Positions 14,680 through 24,630 of a DNA stretch of 64,000 nucleotides are shown one piece after another. The notes beneath the pieces are model-generated. The model was not told the DNA's origin. It saw only the letters and a list, made by a program, of their open reading frames with translations, and did no database searches. Each line of letters starts with the position of its first letter. The stretch's first letter is position 1. The translations under genes were made by a program, and so were the position numbers. Origin of the DNA: Aulostomus chinensis (lineage: Eukaryota > Chordata > Actinopteri > Syngnathiformes > Aulostomidae); assembly GCA_037954235.1 (NCBI GenBank), contig JBBMOA010000013.1:15717501-15781500 (forward strand), in the 5' to 3' direction.

Positions 14680-14717
<38 letters not shown>

Positions 14718-17700
14718 GCAATTCTGAGTACGGTATTTCAGTGCTGTAGTAACATTACTTCCTACTGTGAACCTACTACATTCCTTACTACAGTCGTATG
14801 TGTACCTGCCTCAAAAAAAAGGTCACAGACTTTTTGATTACACAATTCCACTCATGTCCCTTAATTTAAACTTTCCACAATTACCCCAGCATAACTTGTT
14901 AGTGTTGCTGACTTCATTCCCACACATGCAATTTCTGCCTTCTTTACTCTCTTTATCTGTATTTGTCTTTTCTTGGGTTGTTGCCTTAGACCCCTCCCCT
15001 CCTTTCCATACCCCCCTAGAGTGTGGTCATTGATGGTTCACTTGCATTCTGTTGCTCGGTCGGCCTCCCACTGTCTGTAATTCCCTGCCACTAAAAGTCC
15101 ATTAACCAATACAGTTTCATGCTAGTATATAAAGCCATTCTCCACTTCATACTATGATCTTCTTCCTTCTACATGAAGAGAACAGGAAACTGTGTGTGAC
15201 GGGTTATGAGTTGGGGAAATAGAGAAGACATGCAAAAGAGAAAAAGGGGAGCTTTTCAGCAATAGTACATGGGTCTGGCATACTGAGTCAGACCCTGTAT
15301 TTAACATGGCATTATCTTAAATCAAGCATTTGCTGAGGTGGTTCCCCCAGGAAATAGGTGCACTGTTGCAAAAGGCACAGGCAGGCAAGATTTTATGCAT
15401 GAAAGAATGTGCACTTATTGTTGACACGAATCAGACTTCACATAATAAACACAGTACTCCTGTATCTAATACATAAACCCATGACCCACACAATGTTCCC
15501 TTTAAGATTTTTGTCAGCAGTGGGAGAACAGCATTTACCTCAGTGTTGCACACCTGCCACAGGTATAACAACAATAATAATAACTCCTCTATTAAGACAC
15601 AAAATATGCAGTTGTGTGCCAGGGTTTGTATTACAAGATTATTATTAGCTACTTAGCTTGCTGTACAGGGCCTGCTACATGTGTTGAATAACTTTGTCTC
15701 TTACAGACCCCATAGGGCTGAACACATAATCTAATGCTGAGCACTCCTCTGCAAAGAAAATAAAACAAATCTCCTAAAACAAATACTTGACTAAAAGCAC
15801 TTACTGCCACTATTATTTATGCCACTGTATTGACTCAGCTGAAGCACACAAAATAGTTTAGAGGCGAATAAATGTCGACCTGGCCAGAGGAGGGCGGTGT
15901 GGAAAAGTGAAAGAGTAAATGTTACAAACAGAATAGTAACAGCTTTAGCAGTCTGTGTCAATGTGAGTCATAGAAACATTTCCAGGGTGGAGCACATCTA
16001 TAAATTTGGCACATTGTAGTTCCTAATATTCTAAACCAAGCTAAAATTACTCCATTAAGGATTAGTAGAGGGGAGAACAGAGTGAGCATGGCTGGGGAGA
16101 GTAGCTAAGAAAGGTCAACACAGCAGTTCCAGAGCTAACACACTCAGTGTAAGCAGGATGTACGATGGTTAAATAATGTTTTAAAATAAATTGAATAGTC
16201 CCAGATGCTTAGGCACAGTAGGGTGCTGACTCAGGCCCACAAGCTGCAGGGTTTCAATACACTGCTTCATATTCAGTCAAATTCTTTACAGAGAAGATGT
16301 GAAGGAATATTTCTTATTAAAAATGCTTCATAGAAATATTACTCACAGTTTAGTGTGTCACACCAGCACACAGCATTATTAAAACATGTAGCATACAACA
16401 TGGGCCCTTGATTTTCATGCATTGTTCATTTTCAACCAAATAAATTTTGGGACCCTTTTGGGCCATTACTGGTTTGCGTCCCTTAAATATAAAAGTTTTT
16501 ATTCCAGCAAAGGTCATATCATAAATAATTATGATCACAATATTAACTAAACAACAATCATGAATATAATTTTGGCCATAAATGTGCAGCCCTTTTCTTA
16601 CCTTAGAATTAAAACAAAAAATGTAAGTTCCTTTTTATTTTTCTTCTTGTATTTCAAAAGTGATTTACTGAAGAACCACTGCTTTGAAAGTTGTTGAATA
16701 AAAACCACACAAGGGCTGTGCCACAGTCAATTTCTGAGTCAATTCAGATTAAACTGTTCAATAAGATGGTTAGCTTGATAAAAGCTACATTTAATGGAAG
16801 CTTTCAATGAAAGGGGATATACAAGCAACAGTTCTCAAACTGTGTTTAAACTCTTGTGACAAGGTGTATGAAACTGTGGCTAATCTGGCAGAAGGAAGAG
16901 ATTTTCACAATTTGAAGAGACTCATTTGACTTGGAAGTTCCCTCACAGAAGATTAAAATCATCAACTTTCCGCAATCTGTGTTGAGTTAGGCTGTTTATG
17001 TCAGCCTTTACGGATGGTGACCCTCCTTGCTGACCCCCACTTCAAGCAGGGCACAAAAAAATAACCTCCTTATGTTTTTTAAATGAAATACATAGATTGA
17101 AAAACGGTGAATCATGTTACTCCTGTGTGATAAACTAAAAGGTAAATATGCCAAACACAAAAAAAGTTGGGCCAGTTTGATCTTAAGCCAGTATTTCACG
17201 ACAAGGTGTTGCAATAACAGACTTCAGGGAATCCATTTGACTTGGTGGCAGTGATGGATCTCTGGTTTGACTTGCGAACCCCAAATACACTCTTGAGTAA
17301 TAAGAAGAAGCAGAGAGAGAGACTCACCACCTTAGTCTACCTCAGCTTTTTAATACATACAAAGCACACTTGAACTTCTCCAAGACATTACCAGGAAAAG
17401 AGTAAGGAGTCATGGAAAATGTAAGGAGTCACATGAGTCAGACTGGACAGTATGACTTAACTCTGTACGCTCCCAAATGTAAAGCCTGTGTAATGTCTGA
17501 TTGTGAACATGTGAGGGTAAAGCAGCCAGGAGAATTTACAACAAGCAAGCAGGACATCTTTTAGATTTTCCAGACATTATTTGAAATGCATTCTTTGCCA
17601 TATCTCACATCTGGTCATCATCCCAGAAAACACACAAACTTTCAGGTAAACAAACACAACATGTGCCATGCACATCTTTTCTCTTCCCACCTACACTGAC

Positions 17701-19921
17701 ATACGATATCTCTTGTGTTGCCAGGTCAACTCAGCAGAAATTGCTCACCACCTGTAAGACATTCATGGTTCTGATTGGCAGTTTATGAACAAAAATATTA
17801 TTAAGTTACTTATGTTTTCATATTGCTAACAAACTGAATACAAGTTAGATTTAGCATTCTGACATTGTCAGCACAGGTTGTTCATGTTTGCTAAAATATG
17901 TCATGATGTAATTTCAGCAAGTTTCTTGGATTAAAACTGGTTGGAACACTTGAACCCCAGAGTGCACCAGCAAATCAAACCCACGACAATACACTGACAC
18001 ATGTTTATATACACCTGAGACGATTAACACCAATACCACATTTTATTGTGGAATAAACCAAACACAAAGGAGTTGAATATAAATACACTTATTGGCCACA
18101 TTCTTTTTACCATGATAATGGAATAGACATTATCAATACTGTTTTGACTTCTCCTGCTTCTAATTTCAGGTGAACTAGGCAATGTCTGAAAGGAGTCATA
18201 GATTAATCCAAAACTTGAGACGAAAATAAAATTAGACAACCAACCTCCACTGACTCATGAACGAAACAATTCTAACATACGATTCTACATAATGGCATAA
18301 AATACCAAGCTACAGTAACTAAAGATCACTCATGTCACTCTGGCAAACTATGGCATCATGTTATTAATACTGGTACATCTGAGAAGATGATAATGAAGTC
18401 ATTGATAATGTAATGTGGGAAAGATGATATTACTGCTTACCCAGTACACCACACATGATTATACACCCTCACCGTCTGTCTGAAGGCTACTGTGAATGTA
18501 TATCAATAATAATGATTGCACTGAGGTCAAGGACATATCTTAATCTATGGAGTGTATTGCAGACACAAGCCAAAACTTAGAGGTAGATTCATGTAAGAAG
18601 CGATACATCAGGGTGCTAGTGGTTTCTGTCTGACTCATGCTTATTCTAGCCCCACCAAAAAATGTGCATATATTAACACAGCTATTACACTAAATGATTT
18701 TACTATAATTTTCTTTCTTTATCTACATTTCTTTCAAAATTGAATGTGTTTTCCAAAGCTGAAAGCACTGGAGCATATATTTATAGTACCATCTGGACTG
18801 CTTTACTACAAAAATGCACTCTGCATGCTAGTGAACCCACCTATTCTACTGATGTACCAGTTCTTCTAATCAACACTACCCCACTGACAAAAAAAAAAAA
18901 AAACAAAACCTCAGTCTCTCCAGCTTGGAAAACATACTATTGGAATCATGCCCAGGAGGCGCTATTTACATAAAAACTCTCTTCAACAAAAAGTCTGGAC
19001 AAACTGTTCAGTGTTTAAATTACAAAACTCCTACAACTGATTCCTCCCAGTATGTCTGAATGGGAAAAATAAAGAATCCAAATACTCTGAAAGTAAAATC
19101 TGAGAGAGCTTGAGTGGGGTAGAACTGTTCACTTAGGGACCAATATGTGTCTTCTGCGGCCCCTCTATGGTTACTGATTGTCAGTGGACACAATATCACT
19201 TTTCACCTGTTGCTACACATGGCCAAAGGGTTTGAATTACACAAAAGTTTGCCCTTGCTGCCGTCATTACAGATGACTTTGCTCCCATCTAGACTCCACA
19301 GTGAATCACTCTCTGTGGCAAGGTGGAGGCAACGTGATGTCATGAAAATTAAGTCAGCTTGGAAAAATTCACGAGTAAATGTCACACCTTACAATTCTGT
19401 AAAGACATTGTGTCTATACAATAATTAATATGCAAAAACGTAGAAAATGTCTGTGTAAGTGGTTTTGCAGACAAGAGACATAGAGACTTGTTTTCAAATC
19501 AGATGTTTAGAAAATAATAAAACATTTCACTGATGTATAGAGCTGTTGTTCAGGAGTGTCCTGACATGTACATCAAAGTTAGAGACAACTACTTCATTTG
19601 AGACCAACCAAAACAACTGCCGGGTAATAATTCAAGGTTTACACCAGCTGGAAGACAACTTTAAGAGCTGAGACTAATTACAGGTAAGGAGACAGTTAGT
19701 TATTTTGTAGCTTCACTAGAATCATGAGAACAATTAGAACCATCAGTGAGAAAGTTGCAAGACATTTGACCCCAGCACAGAAATAGTTGACACAAGGAAG
19801 ATGATACACATGAAATACTCACAAATTTCTTTTTCCCATCTCCATCCTCATAATTCTTCTTTCCTTTCTTGTCTTTCTTGGTGCCAACAGCTGAGGCGGA
19901 ATTTCCCGTGTGTGGATCCAT
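2469..19921 (-). CDS. diaph1: diaph1, Diaphanous-related formin 1, N-terminal 12 coding exons (partial gene)
   Basis: Diaphanous-related formins are Rho effectors that nucleate and elongate unbranched actin filaments and stabilise microtubules; the N-terminal half holds the FH2 domain inactive until RhoA-GTP binds. Twelve exons (19823-19921, 8549-8575, 7670-7834, 6942-7043, 6017-6147, 5416-5499, 5265-5328, 4661-4800, 4334-4439, 4094-4204, 3842-3960, 2469-2585) join in frame to 1265 bp, 421 codons plus 2 bases. The product has a lysine-rich N-terminus (about residues 1-60), a GTPase-binding domain (about 75-265) and the start of the FH3/armadillo region. LERFTSMRMKKEKEKP, DMNLNEEKQQPLREKD and RVQLNVFDEQ favour DIAPH1 over DIAPH2 and DIAPH3 as I remember those proteins. 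FH1, FH2 and DAD are off the left edge. Intron 1 is 11.2 kb; the other introns are 87-1256 bp. Intron 11 looks U12-type. Gene identity is very likely; the a/b paralogue cannot be assigned. Confidence 0.95.
2586..3841 (-). other. Apparent U12-type (AT-AA) intron in diaph1
   Basis: On the minus strand this 1256-bp intron opens with ATATCCTT (complement of 3834-3841). Near its 3' end it carries TCCTTAAC (complement of 2600-2607), a perfect match to the U12 branch-site consensus. The probable branch A at 2601 lies 15 bases from the exon, typical of U12 introns. The terminal dinucleotide is AA rather than AC or AG. This is inferred from sequence and protein homology only, without transcript evidence. 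Confidence 0.82.
3842..3960 (-). CDS. diaph1: diaph1 coding exon 11, ending at a U12-type donor
   Basis: 119 bp starting after acceptor TTTAG. It encodes EVRTIENEE, RVQLNVFDEQAEDDSEDL and ARLDDIRFEM, then the bases GA. Reading on gives non-homologous residues, and the only nearby GT (in GTAAAA) would add an EYPST tail absent from the family. Directly after GA the sequence is ATATCCTT, the 5' splice consensus of U12-type AT-AC introns. Splicing there joins GA to the T that opens the next exon and restores the conserved Asp-Asp. Confidence 0.92.
4094..4204 (-). CDS. diaph1: diaph1 coding exon 10 (FH3/DID)
   Basis: 111 bp, 37 codons, phase 0 to 0, acceptor TTGCAG, donor GTACAG. It encodes CMQLINALIS and GEELDFRIHIRSELLRSG, one of the most conserved segments of Diaphanous formins. 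Confidence 0.95.
4334..4439 (-). CDS. diaph1: diaph1 coding exon 9 (FH3/DID)
   Basis: 106 bp, acceptor CCACAG, donor GTACAA. The first base completes a leucine codon, followed by HERVLEAITEEAEK, a charged helix and HPLLAGMNNHNIALK. This belongs to the Diaphanous inhibitory domain, which binds the C-terminal DAD in the closed state. Confidence 0.94.
4661..4800 (-). CDS. diaph1: diaph1 coding exon 8 (armadillo region)
   Basis: 140 bp, acceptor CTTTAG, donor GTAAGC, ending with two bases of a leucine codon. It encodes YGLKSMLESDE, GIPLLVRAINPKVPHMM and VDAVRLLSAISIL, matching the FH3 armadillo helices of DIAPH1. Confidence 0.95.
5265..5328 (-). CDS. diaph1: diaph1 coding exon 7 (armadillo region)
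   Basis: 64 bp, completing the split proline codon and then encoding 21 residues ending EIIRCLKAFMNNK, a hallmark of Diaphanous formins. Acceptor TTTAG, donor GTAAG. Confidence 0.94.
5416..5499 (-). CDS. diaph1: diaph1 coding exon 6 (armadillo region)
   Basis: 84 bp. Its first base completes the serine codon split with exon 5, then WVQNFGAEGLALLLNLL and a charged QEEKDEY segment. Acceptor TTCCAG, donor GTAAGA. The following intron is only 87 bp, the shortest in the gene. Confidence 0.94.
6017..6147 (-). CDS. diaph1: diaph1 coding exon 5 (GBD/FH3)
   Basis: 131 bp, entering at phase 0 and leaving two bases of a serine codon. Acceptor ATTAG, donor GTGATA. It encodes SALMYIQELKSDYRD and LESLRVSLNNNP, the conserved helices where the GTPase-binding domain meets the armadillo repeats. 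Confidence 0.94.
6942..7043 (-). CDS. diaph1: diaph1 coding exon 4 (GBD)
   Basis: 34 codons, acceptor CCAG and donor GTCAGT, phase 0 to 0. It encodes VDMNLNEEKQQPLREKD and KREMVSQYLHTSKA, nearly identical to mammalian DIAPH1 in the GTPase-binding domain. The GTCAGT donor is weaker than its neighbours but is the only junction that keeps the conserved TSKA end. Confidence 0.95.
7670..7834 (-). CDS. diaph1: diaph1 coding exon 3 (start of GTPase-binding region)
   Basis: 55 codons, phase 0 at both ends, acceptor CTAG and donor GTGAGT. It encodes LERFTSMRMKKEKEKP, a Ser/His-rich spacer, then EYVLELFEQML. The basic LERFTSM segment is shared with human DIAPH1, where it belongs to the region contacting Rho. 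Near-identity there is the strongest single reason for choosing DIAPH1 over the paralogues. Confidence 0.95.
8549..8575 (-). CDS. diaph1: diaph1 27-bp microexon (KLKRLIPDE)
   Basis: A 27-base, phase-0 exon with acceptor CTGTAG and donor GTAGGT encodes KLKRLIPDE. It corresponds to TLKRLMADE of human DIAPH1, a nine-residue segment that, as I recall, is absent from one human isoform. Skipping it would keep the frame, because exon 1 ends and exon 3 begins at codon boundaries. It lies 714 bp upstream of exon 3 and 11.2 kb from exon 1. Confidence 0.9.
10037..10068. repeat. (CTGT)n tetranucleotide microsatellite
   Basis: About eight CTGT/CTAT units directly after GGGATTAATAAAGTAAT. That phrase resembles the 3' tail of common fish retroposons, which often end in such short tandem repeats, so this may be the tail of an old retroposon. 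No body of the element was recognised upstream. Confidence 0.7.
11545..12150 (-). mobile_element. Degenerate hAT transposon remnant with BED-finger exon
   Basis: The stretch from TAGGGCTGTAATCAACC onward resembles the end of a teleost hAT element, and the minus strand at 11953-12085 encodes a broken BED finger. Exact termini and a target-site duplication were not found, and the right side abuts the LINE fragment at about 12153. The remnant is non-coding today. Boundaries are approximate. Confidence 0.55.
11953..12085 (-). pseudogene. BED-type zinc finger fragment of a hAT transposase, frameshifted
   Basis: The minus strand reads MSKTSVVWQHFMKIDKGKK in one frame and then, after a run of seven A, continues in another frame as VVCKVCKPQFVYHSSTT and NHLET. 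This fits the N-terminal BED finger of hAT transposases (aromatic start, C-x2-C, later His). It ends at a GTAAGC donor-like site (complement of 11947-11952), consistent with a spliced transposase. One frame break in the A run and absence of downstream domains make it a pseudogene fragment. Confidence 0.65.
12153..13288 (+). pseudogene. 5'- and 3'-truncated non-LTR retrotransposon reverse transcriptase fragment
   Basis: The plus strand encodes 299 codons of pre-RT and RT sequence: WKEYFEELLNP, GVDEIRPGYLKAL, VVVPVFKKGDQR, SNYRGITLLSLPGK and EKEQCGFRPGRGT, typical of LINE-type reverse transcriptases. A TAG at 13050 interrupts the frame where relatives have Trp. The same frame then continues as MCFVDLEKAPRSILW, in which about four residues after LEKA (the FDRV region) are missing, and ends at GCPLSPVLFIT, just before where the catalytic YADD motif should be. 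The endonuclease is absent. The element cannot encode an active enzyme. High GC contrasts with the surrounding AT-rich intron. Clade uncertain: I or CR1/L2-like groups are both possible. Confidence 0.88.
14683..14716. repeat. (CA)n microsatellite
   Basis: Uninterrupted AC dinucleotides, about 17 units, in diaph1 intron 1. Confidence 0.95.
19823..19921 (-). CDS. diaph1: diaph1 coding exon 1 (start codon, basic N-terminus)
   Basis: 33 codons starting MDPHTGNSASAV and followed by a lysine/aspartate-rich stretch ending DGKKKF. The ATG is the complement of 19919-19921. The donor GTGAGT is the complement of 19817-19822, directly after an intact codon (phase 0). Mammalian DIAPH1 has a similar short basic N-terminus that contributes to membrane and Rho binding. 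An in-frame TAA lies shortly upstream of the ATG, so no longer N-terminus in this exon is possible. Confidence 0.9.
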
Positions 19922-20650
19922 ATTTAAAAGTTAATCCGATTCCTTGAACTGGGTGTCAAAATAGAACGGTGTGGCGGTTAATCTCCCGGCACTCAGACGT
20001 AAATCACAAAGCAAATGTTTCTTCTGACGTGGTATTTGGACACAAGAAAAGGCCAACTGTTATTCCCCCTTGGGCCTATGCTAGTATCCTGGCTAACTAG
20101 CACCGTATTGCTAATGACTTGGTGAGGAGCCAACTACACCGAGCGAGCCCCTCGCTAAGCCGCCTGTCTGTATTACAGAAGGAGGGAAATTCAAAGCATA
20201 AACTCGAGTCCTCGGGATGAAAAGTAGAAGGCAACCTGTTGCGTCACTAGAACAGAAACGGGTAGTTAATTTTGCCAGTAACTACATGAAGCGCAGACTA
20301 AAGCTTGAACAAAGTGAGTTTTAAGTCTCGAAAGTTTTCGATAGTAACGGGGCTAGCATTAGCTTCAGCTAGGCTAAGAGTGCCTGCCTGGCGACATTAG
20401 GTGAAGTCTCGGTGAAAAAGAAAGAAAGGGGGGAAAAAAACTCCGCTCTTTCCACTTCAACCAGTAATTTCAGACGACGGCTTGTAGTTACGGACGACTT
20501 GGCCCGACTCTATATCCCACATTGGTTTACATGTCTAACACGGTTAACTTTTTAACTACTGCATGACAGCAATAAAGTATCTCCCGCAGAGACTTCCTGT
20601 TCTTCTGACGGTCTGAGAGTGGGAGGAGCCTGAAGCCTGCAATTACACCT
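19922..20650 (-). promoter_or_regulatory. Candidate diaph1 5' UTR and promoter region
   Basis: Upstream of the diaph1 ATG the base composition shifts: CpG dinucleotides become frequent (about 19960-20600) compared with the flanking AT-rich DNA, as at many vertebrate housekeeping promoters. No transcription start can be placed from sequence alone. The region contains no convincing open frame and returns to AT-rich sequence beyond about 20650. Confidence 0.5.
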
Positions 20651-21748
20651 GAGAGAGCATTACACTTCCAGCTACATCCCCAGAGCTGCTGGGGCTTCAG
20701 ACGCTATTCCATCCATTTCAGGATGCAATATGTTTCATTTGTATATATCGTTTTTTTTTTTTTTAAGTCATATAAATTTATATCTGAGAAATGTGAAAGG
20801 CAATGCGTAAACATCCGCCAGTTATTATAATTTGGTACAACCTATTCACAACTGTTGTTTCTCTTTTGGCAAACTGAGTATGAGGGGATTCGATACAGGC
20901 CTATATAGAAGTAATTTTAAACAGTAACTTGTTCCCAGTACTACGTGGTTGCACACACCTACTGTTGTGTTACAATGTTTAAAAGCAGGTTCAACTTTCA
21001 ATCACCATGTAAAAAAATGCTAGTGAAATTTCATCATTATTTACAGCAGGTGTTTTTGTTTAAGGACTCTTTCAACATTTTTGTTGATGTAACTGTTGAC
21101 TCTTTTATGCGACTGTCAGACACTTCATGCATTGCAATCACATACTATGAAGCACAATCAGCCTTAGAGCTCTATCAAGTGGTTGAAATATAAACTGCAG
21201 GCGCTGCAGTGCAGTTGATTGACAGGAGCACCAAGTGATCTTTATTTTTTTTATGTAAAGTGGGTTTTGTGCATTCAGAAATTCGTTTGTGTTGGGTTGA
21301 TGTAAACTCACAGAAAGGAGTTCTATAACAAAATAACATTAAATATACATGCAACCTAATTCCAGCAATGATTTATTAAAGAAACCTCACTGCATTTTTT
21401 TCCAAATGTGCTTATCAAACCAGTCCATAGCAGAATGTGTTCCAAAAAACAAGACTGGGTGATTGGCTTTTGAAAACATACCATAGGGTGTCTTATTTCA
21501 GTCCCTCTCACATCCAGTAAACATATTAATTATACACCACAGACAACAATCAGTGTTTTGCTCCTATCAGTGGAATTTTATCTCTTGGATGAAGCAGTTA
21601 ATGAATGTTTTCTAGAAGTCGGAATCTGCAGTGCCCCTGGTTTTGTGTAATTTCAAGATTGTTCATTACAGATACACCTTACCTCTGAAAACCTGCACAC
21701 ACGTGTGCTCGCTCACACACACATACACACACACACACACACACACAT

Positions 21749-21779
<31 letters not shown>

Positions 21780-22855
21780 GGATTACAGAGATAGGCTCAT
21801 CTATCTGTCTTGGTATGTGAGAGATGTTTCCAACAACAAAAGTGGAGACGATTGCACATCACCAGTGGCAGTGAAACTGACAACACTTTGGTTTATTGTA
21901 CACGATGTGTCATATGCCTCAGCCTCAAGTCTTCATTCTCGAGGATATTGGTGCTATAAATTGCAGGGGAGAGGTTAATTAAAAGTGAGAGTGCAGGATA
22001 AGGCTGGCAACCCTATGGCACTCGTAAATACGCCACGTACAGCTGTATTAGAAGATTAACAGTTGGGCCTTCCTGCAAGCAGCAGCAGCAGCAGAACCAC
22101 TATCTTCTGTATTCACCATTAATATGAAAAGATGAAAAGAATTCAGAGTATTTGAATATCTTTATGTCACAAGAGGCTGGCATTCTGCCATTTAATCACC
22201 ATTTTACAATGGACAAAATAATGAAAATTGTCCGCTGATTGCATCATTTCACAAGACAAACAATGATAAGTCACATTTATACAAAATATTTTATATACAA
22301 ACTACTGTAGATCCTTTCTACATTAATATATGTCACATTTCCATGGAAGAGAAACGTGCAAGGCCAGTGTGAAATACTATGCATTTGGTCCTAAGCGGCA
22401 GATGCCTGGGTACATTTGTAAGCTACTAGATAAATTAATAAAGGCTAATGCGTCAAGGAATATAGAGTTTGTTTCAGATTGCACTGAGTGTTGAGGGATA
22501 TAATGAATGGTTTCACATTTTGGCCATTGGTTAACCCAAAAATTAGAGTTTGATCAGATGTTCCACTTCCTCCCTCCTGCAGTAATAGCAAGCACACCAT
22601 CCATCTGCATCCTGTGGTCTGAATTATCTTTTTGGGGGGATGCATGGCCTGAAAATGACAACTGCTTGGATCATTTGGCCTAATCTAACCAGCCACGCAA
22701 GGTCCTGTTTGGTATTTTGGGCTATTTAGGTCATCCAAAGTATCCAAGAGAAAATGATAAAGGCAACCACTTCATGTGAACAGTACGTGCAGCAGCAGTT
22801 CAGGGGCTAGTTAGCTTTCAACCCCCTGCTAGTAGAGACCCAGAATCTTAGGGGC
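20651..22855. other. Intergenic region between diaph1 and smim32
   Basis: Non-coding DNA between the diaph1 5' end and the smim32 stop codon. It holds a (CA)n microsatellite (21713-21779), a T run near 20750 and a short CAG-type repeat near 22079. The smim32 3' UTR must occupy its right part (both genes read leftwards), but the polyadenylation site is not determinable; TTTATT, a reversed AATAAA, occurs near 21370 and 21887. Confidence 0.6.
21713..21779. repeat. (CA)n microsatellite, interrupted
   Basis: About 67 bp of AC repeats with AT and AA interruptions, downstream of smim32. Confidence 0.93.
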
Positions 22856-23218
22856 CTACTTGTAGGATGTCCGGGCCTCCCTCAGCGACCTGTCATATGG
22901 CATGGAGGCAAAGAAAGAGTTTCGCAGTTGACAGTTGATGAAGAACACGATGAGCAGCACCAACAGGAAGAGCAGTAGGCACATGACTATGTAGGTGATA
23001 AGGTCTGGTTTGTGGAGCTCGCCATCCCGAAGGCCTCCACCCCCCCGCCCTGTGGTGGGTCTCAGGAGTGCAGCCACACTCACTGAACCATCGTGTGAGA
23101 CATTCAGGGAGGAAGGGGCGTTGGTGGACGACTGGGCCATGAGCACCAAGTTGAAGTCCGGGGTGTCGGTGGAGTTGAGGAGGATCTGCCTCAGCATGTC
23201 GTCCCAAGGGATTACCAG
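22856..23218 (-). CDS. smim32: smim32, small integral membrane protein 32 (single coding exon)
   Basis: 113 codons from the ATG at 23195-23197 to a TAG at 22856-22858; the exon begins at 23218 after acceptor ACATAG. The protein has a short extracellular-looking N-terminus with two glycosylation sequons (Asn8 in NST, Asn32 in NVS), a Gly/Arg-rich linker (about 50-57), one membrane helix (about 66-88, LITYIVMCLLLFLLVLLIVF) and a basic cytosolic tail CQLRNSFFASMPYDRSL ending in TSYK. The tail closely matches human SMIM32 as I remember it, including the CQLR and DRSLR motifs. Function is not established. Position beside trpc7 agrees with human 5q31.1. The N-terminal half is poorly conserved apart from a similar start with an early sequon. 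Identity is likely but rests on the membrane helix and tail. Confidence 0.85.
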   Translation of the reverse strand: MVIPWDDMLRQILLNSTDTPDFNLVLMAQSSTNAPSSLNVSHDGSVSVAALLRPTTGRGGGGLRDGELHKPDLITYIVMCLLLFLLVLLIVFFINCQLRNSFFASMPYDRSLREARTSYK

Positions 23219-23913
23219 CTATGTGGATCGGCTGGAGTTGTGGAGGGGGGAAAAAAAAAAAAAAACACGAAAGGGTTATGTGTGTGTTCAGTTTATACAA
23301 CACAGATAAAAAAAAGAAACACAGGCCAAACCTGAGAGACAAATTTAGAAACGGTCTGTGAGGATAGGAATATTTCAATTTCAGCGGTGCCTGTTTTTAT
23401 TGATGCTTTATGGAAAATTTATGAGACATTTACAGGACACCTTTCAGGTTACCAGGGTGTGGAAAATCCTCCTCTAGCATGAAACTGTTCTTTTATGCCT
23501 GGACATTTATTCATTACAGAGACCTCTCTAAGATCTGTCTGAGCACCTGCGTTCTGGAAAAGGCTGCAGGGCATCTGAAGCAAAATCAGTTTATAACCAG
23601 CTTATTAGCTCTACAGCTGCAGAATTGATGGATTTTTTGGAAGGAATCTTGATTGAAGATTAACATTTATAACTGCAGGTCACCTTCCCTAATGGTTTAT
23701 TAAACCCTGAGAGTTATTAATGACTTATTGGGATCTATAATTGCAGATGTGTTACAAATGAGAAGCACATGAACAAATATGAATAATCATACATTTACAA
23801 CAGACAGCATTATCAGAGATAGACACATCATTGATAAAGCAGGTTTGGTGCTACAAGTCAGTCAGCCAAATGTTGAAAATGAATTAATTAATATGGCTTT
23901 ATATATAATGCAA

Positions 23914-24117
23914 CTGTAACTGATTGCTCTAAAATGATTAATGGATCCAATACTAATTCTTTCAGAGTCAGTGAGTTGAAAAGAAAAAAAAACAACCTAA
24001 ACATTGTTGCCAATGTGAGGGGAGAGATCCTCCTGCATGGCACTTTTCATGACCAAGACCTCACTAATGGACTGACTAAACCAAAATCCACTTATCACCA
24101 GATACTGCTCAAAAGAC

Positions 24118-24209
<92 letters not shown>

Positions 24210-24350
24210 TCCATTAGTGAGATTTCAGTCATGAAAAGTGCCATGAAGGAGGATCAGATCTTGGCAACAATGCTTGTGTTTTTTTCAACTCACTGACTCA
24301 TAAAGAGACAGTATAGGATCCATTAATCATTTTAGAGCAATCAGTTACAG
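23914..24350. repeat. Long inverted repeat (foldback) with (TA)n core
   Basis: The left arm (23914-24074) starts CTGTAACTGATTGCTC and ends ACTAATGGACTG. The right arm (24207-24350) starts CAGTCCATTAGT and ends GAGCAATCAGTTACAG. The outer 34 bases of each arm are perfect complements, and matches such as GGCACTTTTCATGA/TCATGAAAAGTGCC continue with small indels. The core is (TA)n at 24119-24206. It resembles a MITE or foldback element; no transposase is encoded and no clear target duplication was found. Confidence 0.9.
24119..24206. repeat. (TA)n microsatellite, about 44 units
   Basis: A perfect TA run forming most of the loop of the surrounding inverted repeat. It is likely to be length-variable and prone to assembly error. 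Confidence 0.95.
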
Positions 24351-24630
24351 TTTATAACCCTTTTAGAATGGATCCTTATCAAAAGTCTACTAACAATAGT
24401 TTTACAAGGTCCCTGATAAACTCCATCCACTAACATGAACATGCTATGCTTACACGAGTCATAGGTCTGCTATATGCGTGTGAAGAAAGGCATAATAAAG
24501 TGAGCAAGGGCCACTATCCAGCCCAAGACTCCAATGGCACATTATGGCACATTGTCAAGTCGCTCTTCGAGCAAGCGCAAAAACGTTAAAGGAACCTAAA
24601 CACGTGCTTAATATTAAAAGAATTGCTTAC

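Larger units (their letters stand above)
8576..19822 (-). other. diaph1 intron 1 (11.2 kb)
   Basis: Long first intron between the start exon and the 27-bp microexon. It contains a tetranucleotide repeat (10037-10068), a hAT BED-finger remnant (about 11545-12150), a dead non-LTR retrotransposon fragment (12153-13288) and a (CA)n tract (14683-14716). The rest (8576-10030, 10070-11540, 13290-14680, 14720-19820) is AT-rich single-copy-looking sequence with short spurious frames and no gene I can recognise. Confidence 0.8.
23219..24630 (-). other. Inferred smim32 5' intron
   Basis: Sequence between the acceptor before the coding exon and the candidate donor at 24630. It contains a 15-base A run (near 23252) and a long foldback with a (TA)n core (23914-24350). 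No other exon was seen. Confidence 0.45.
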
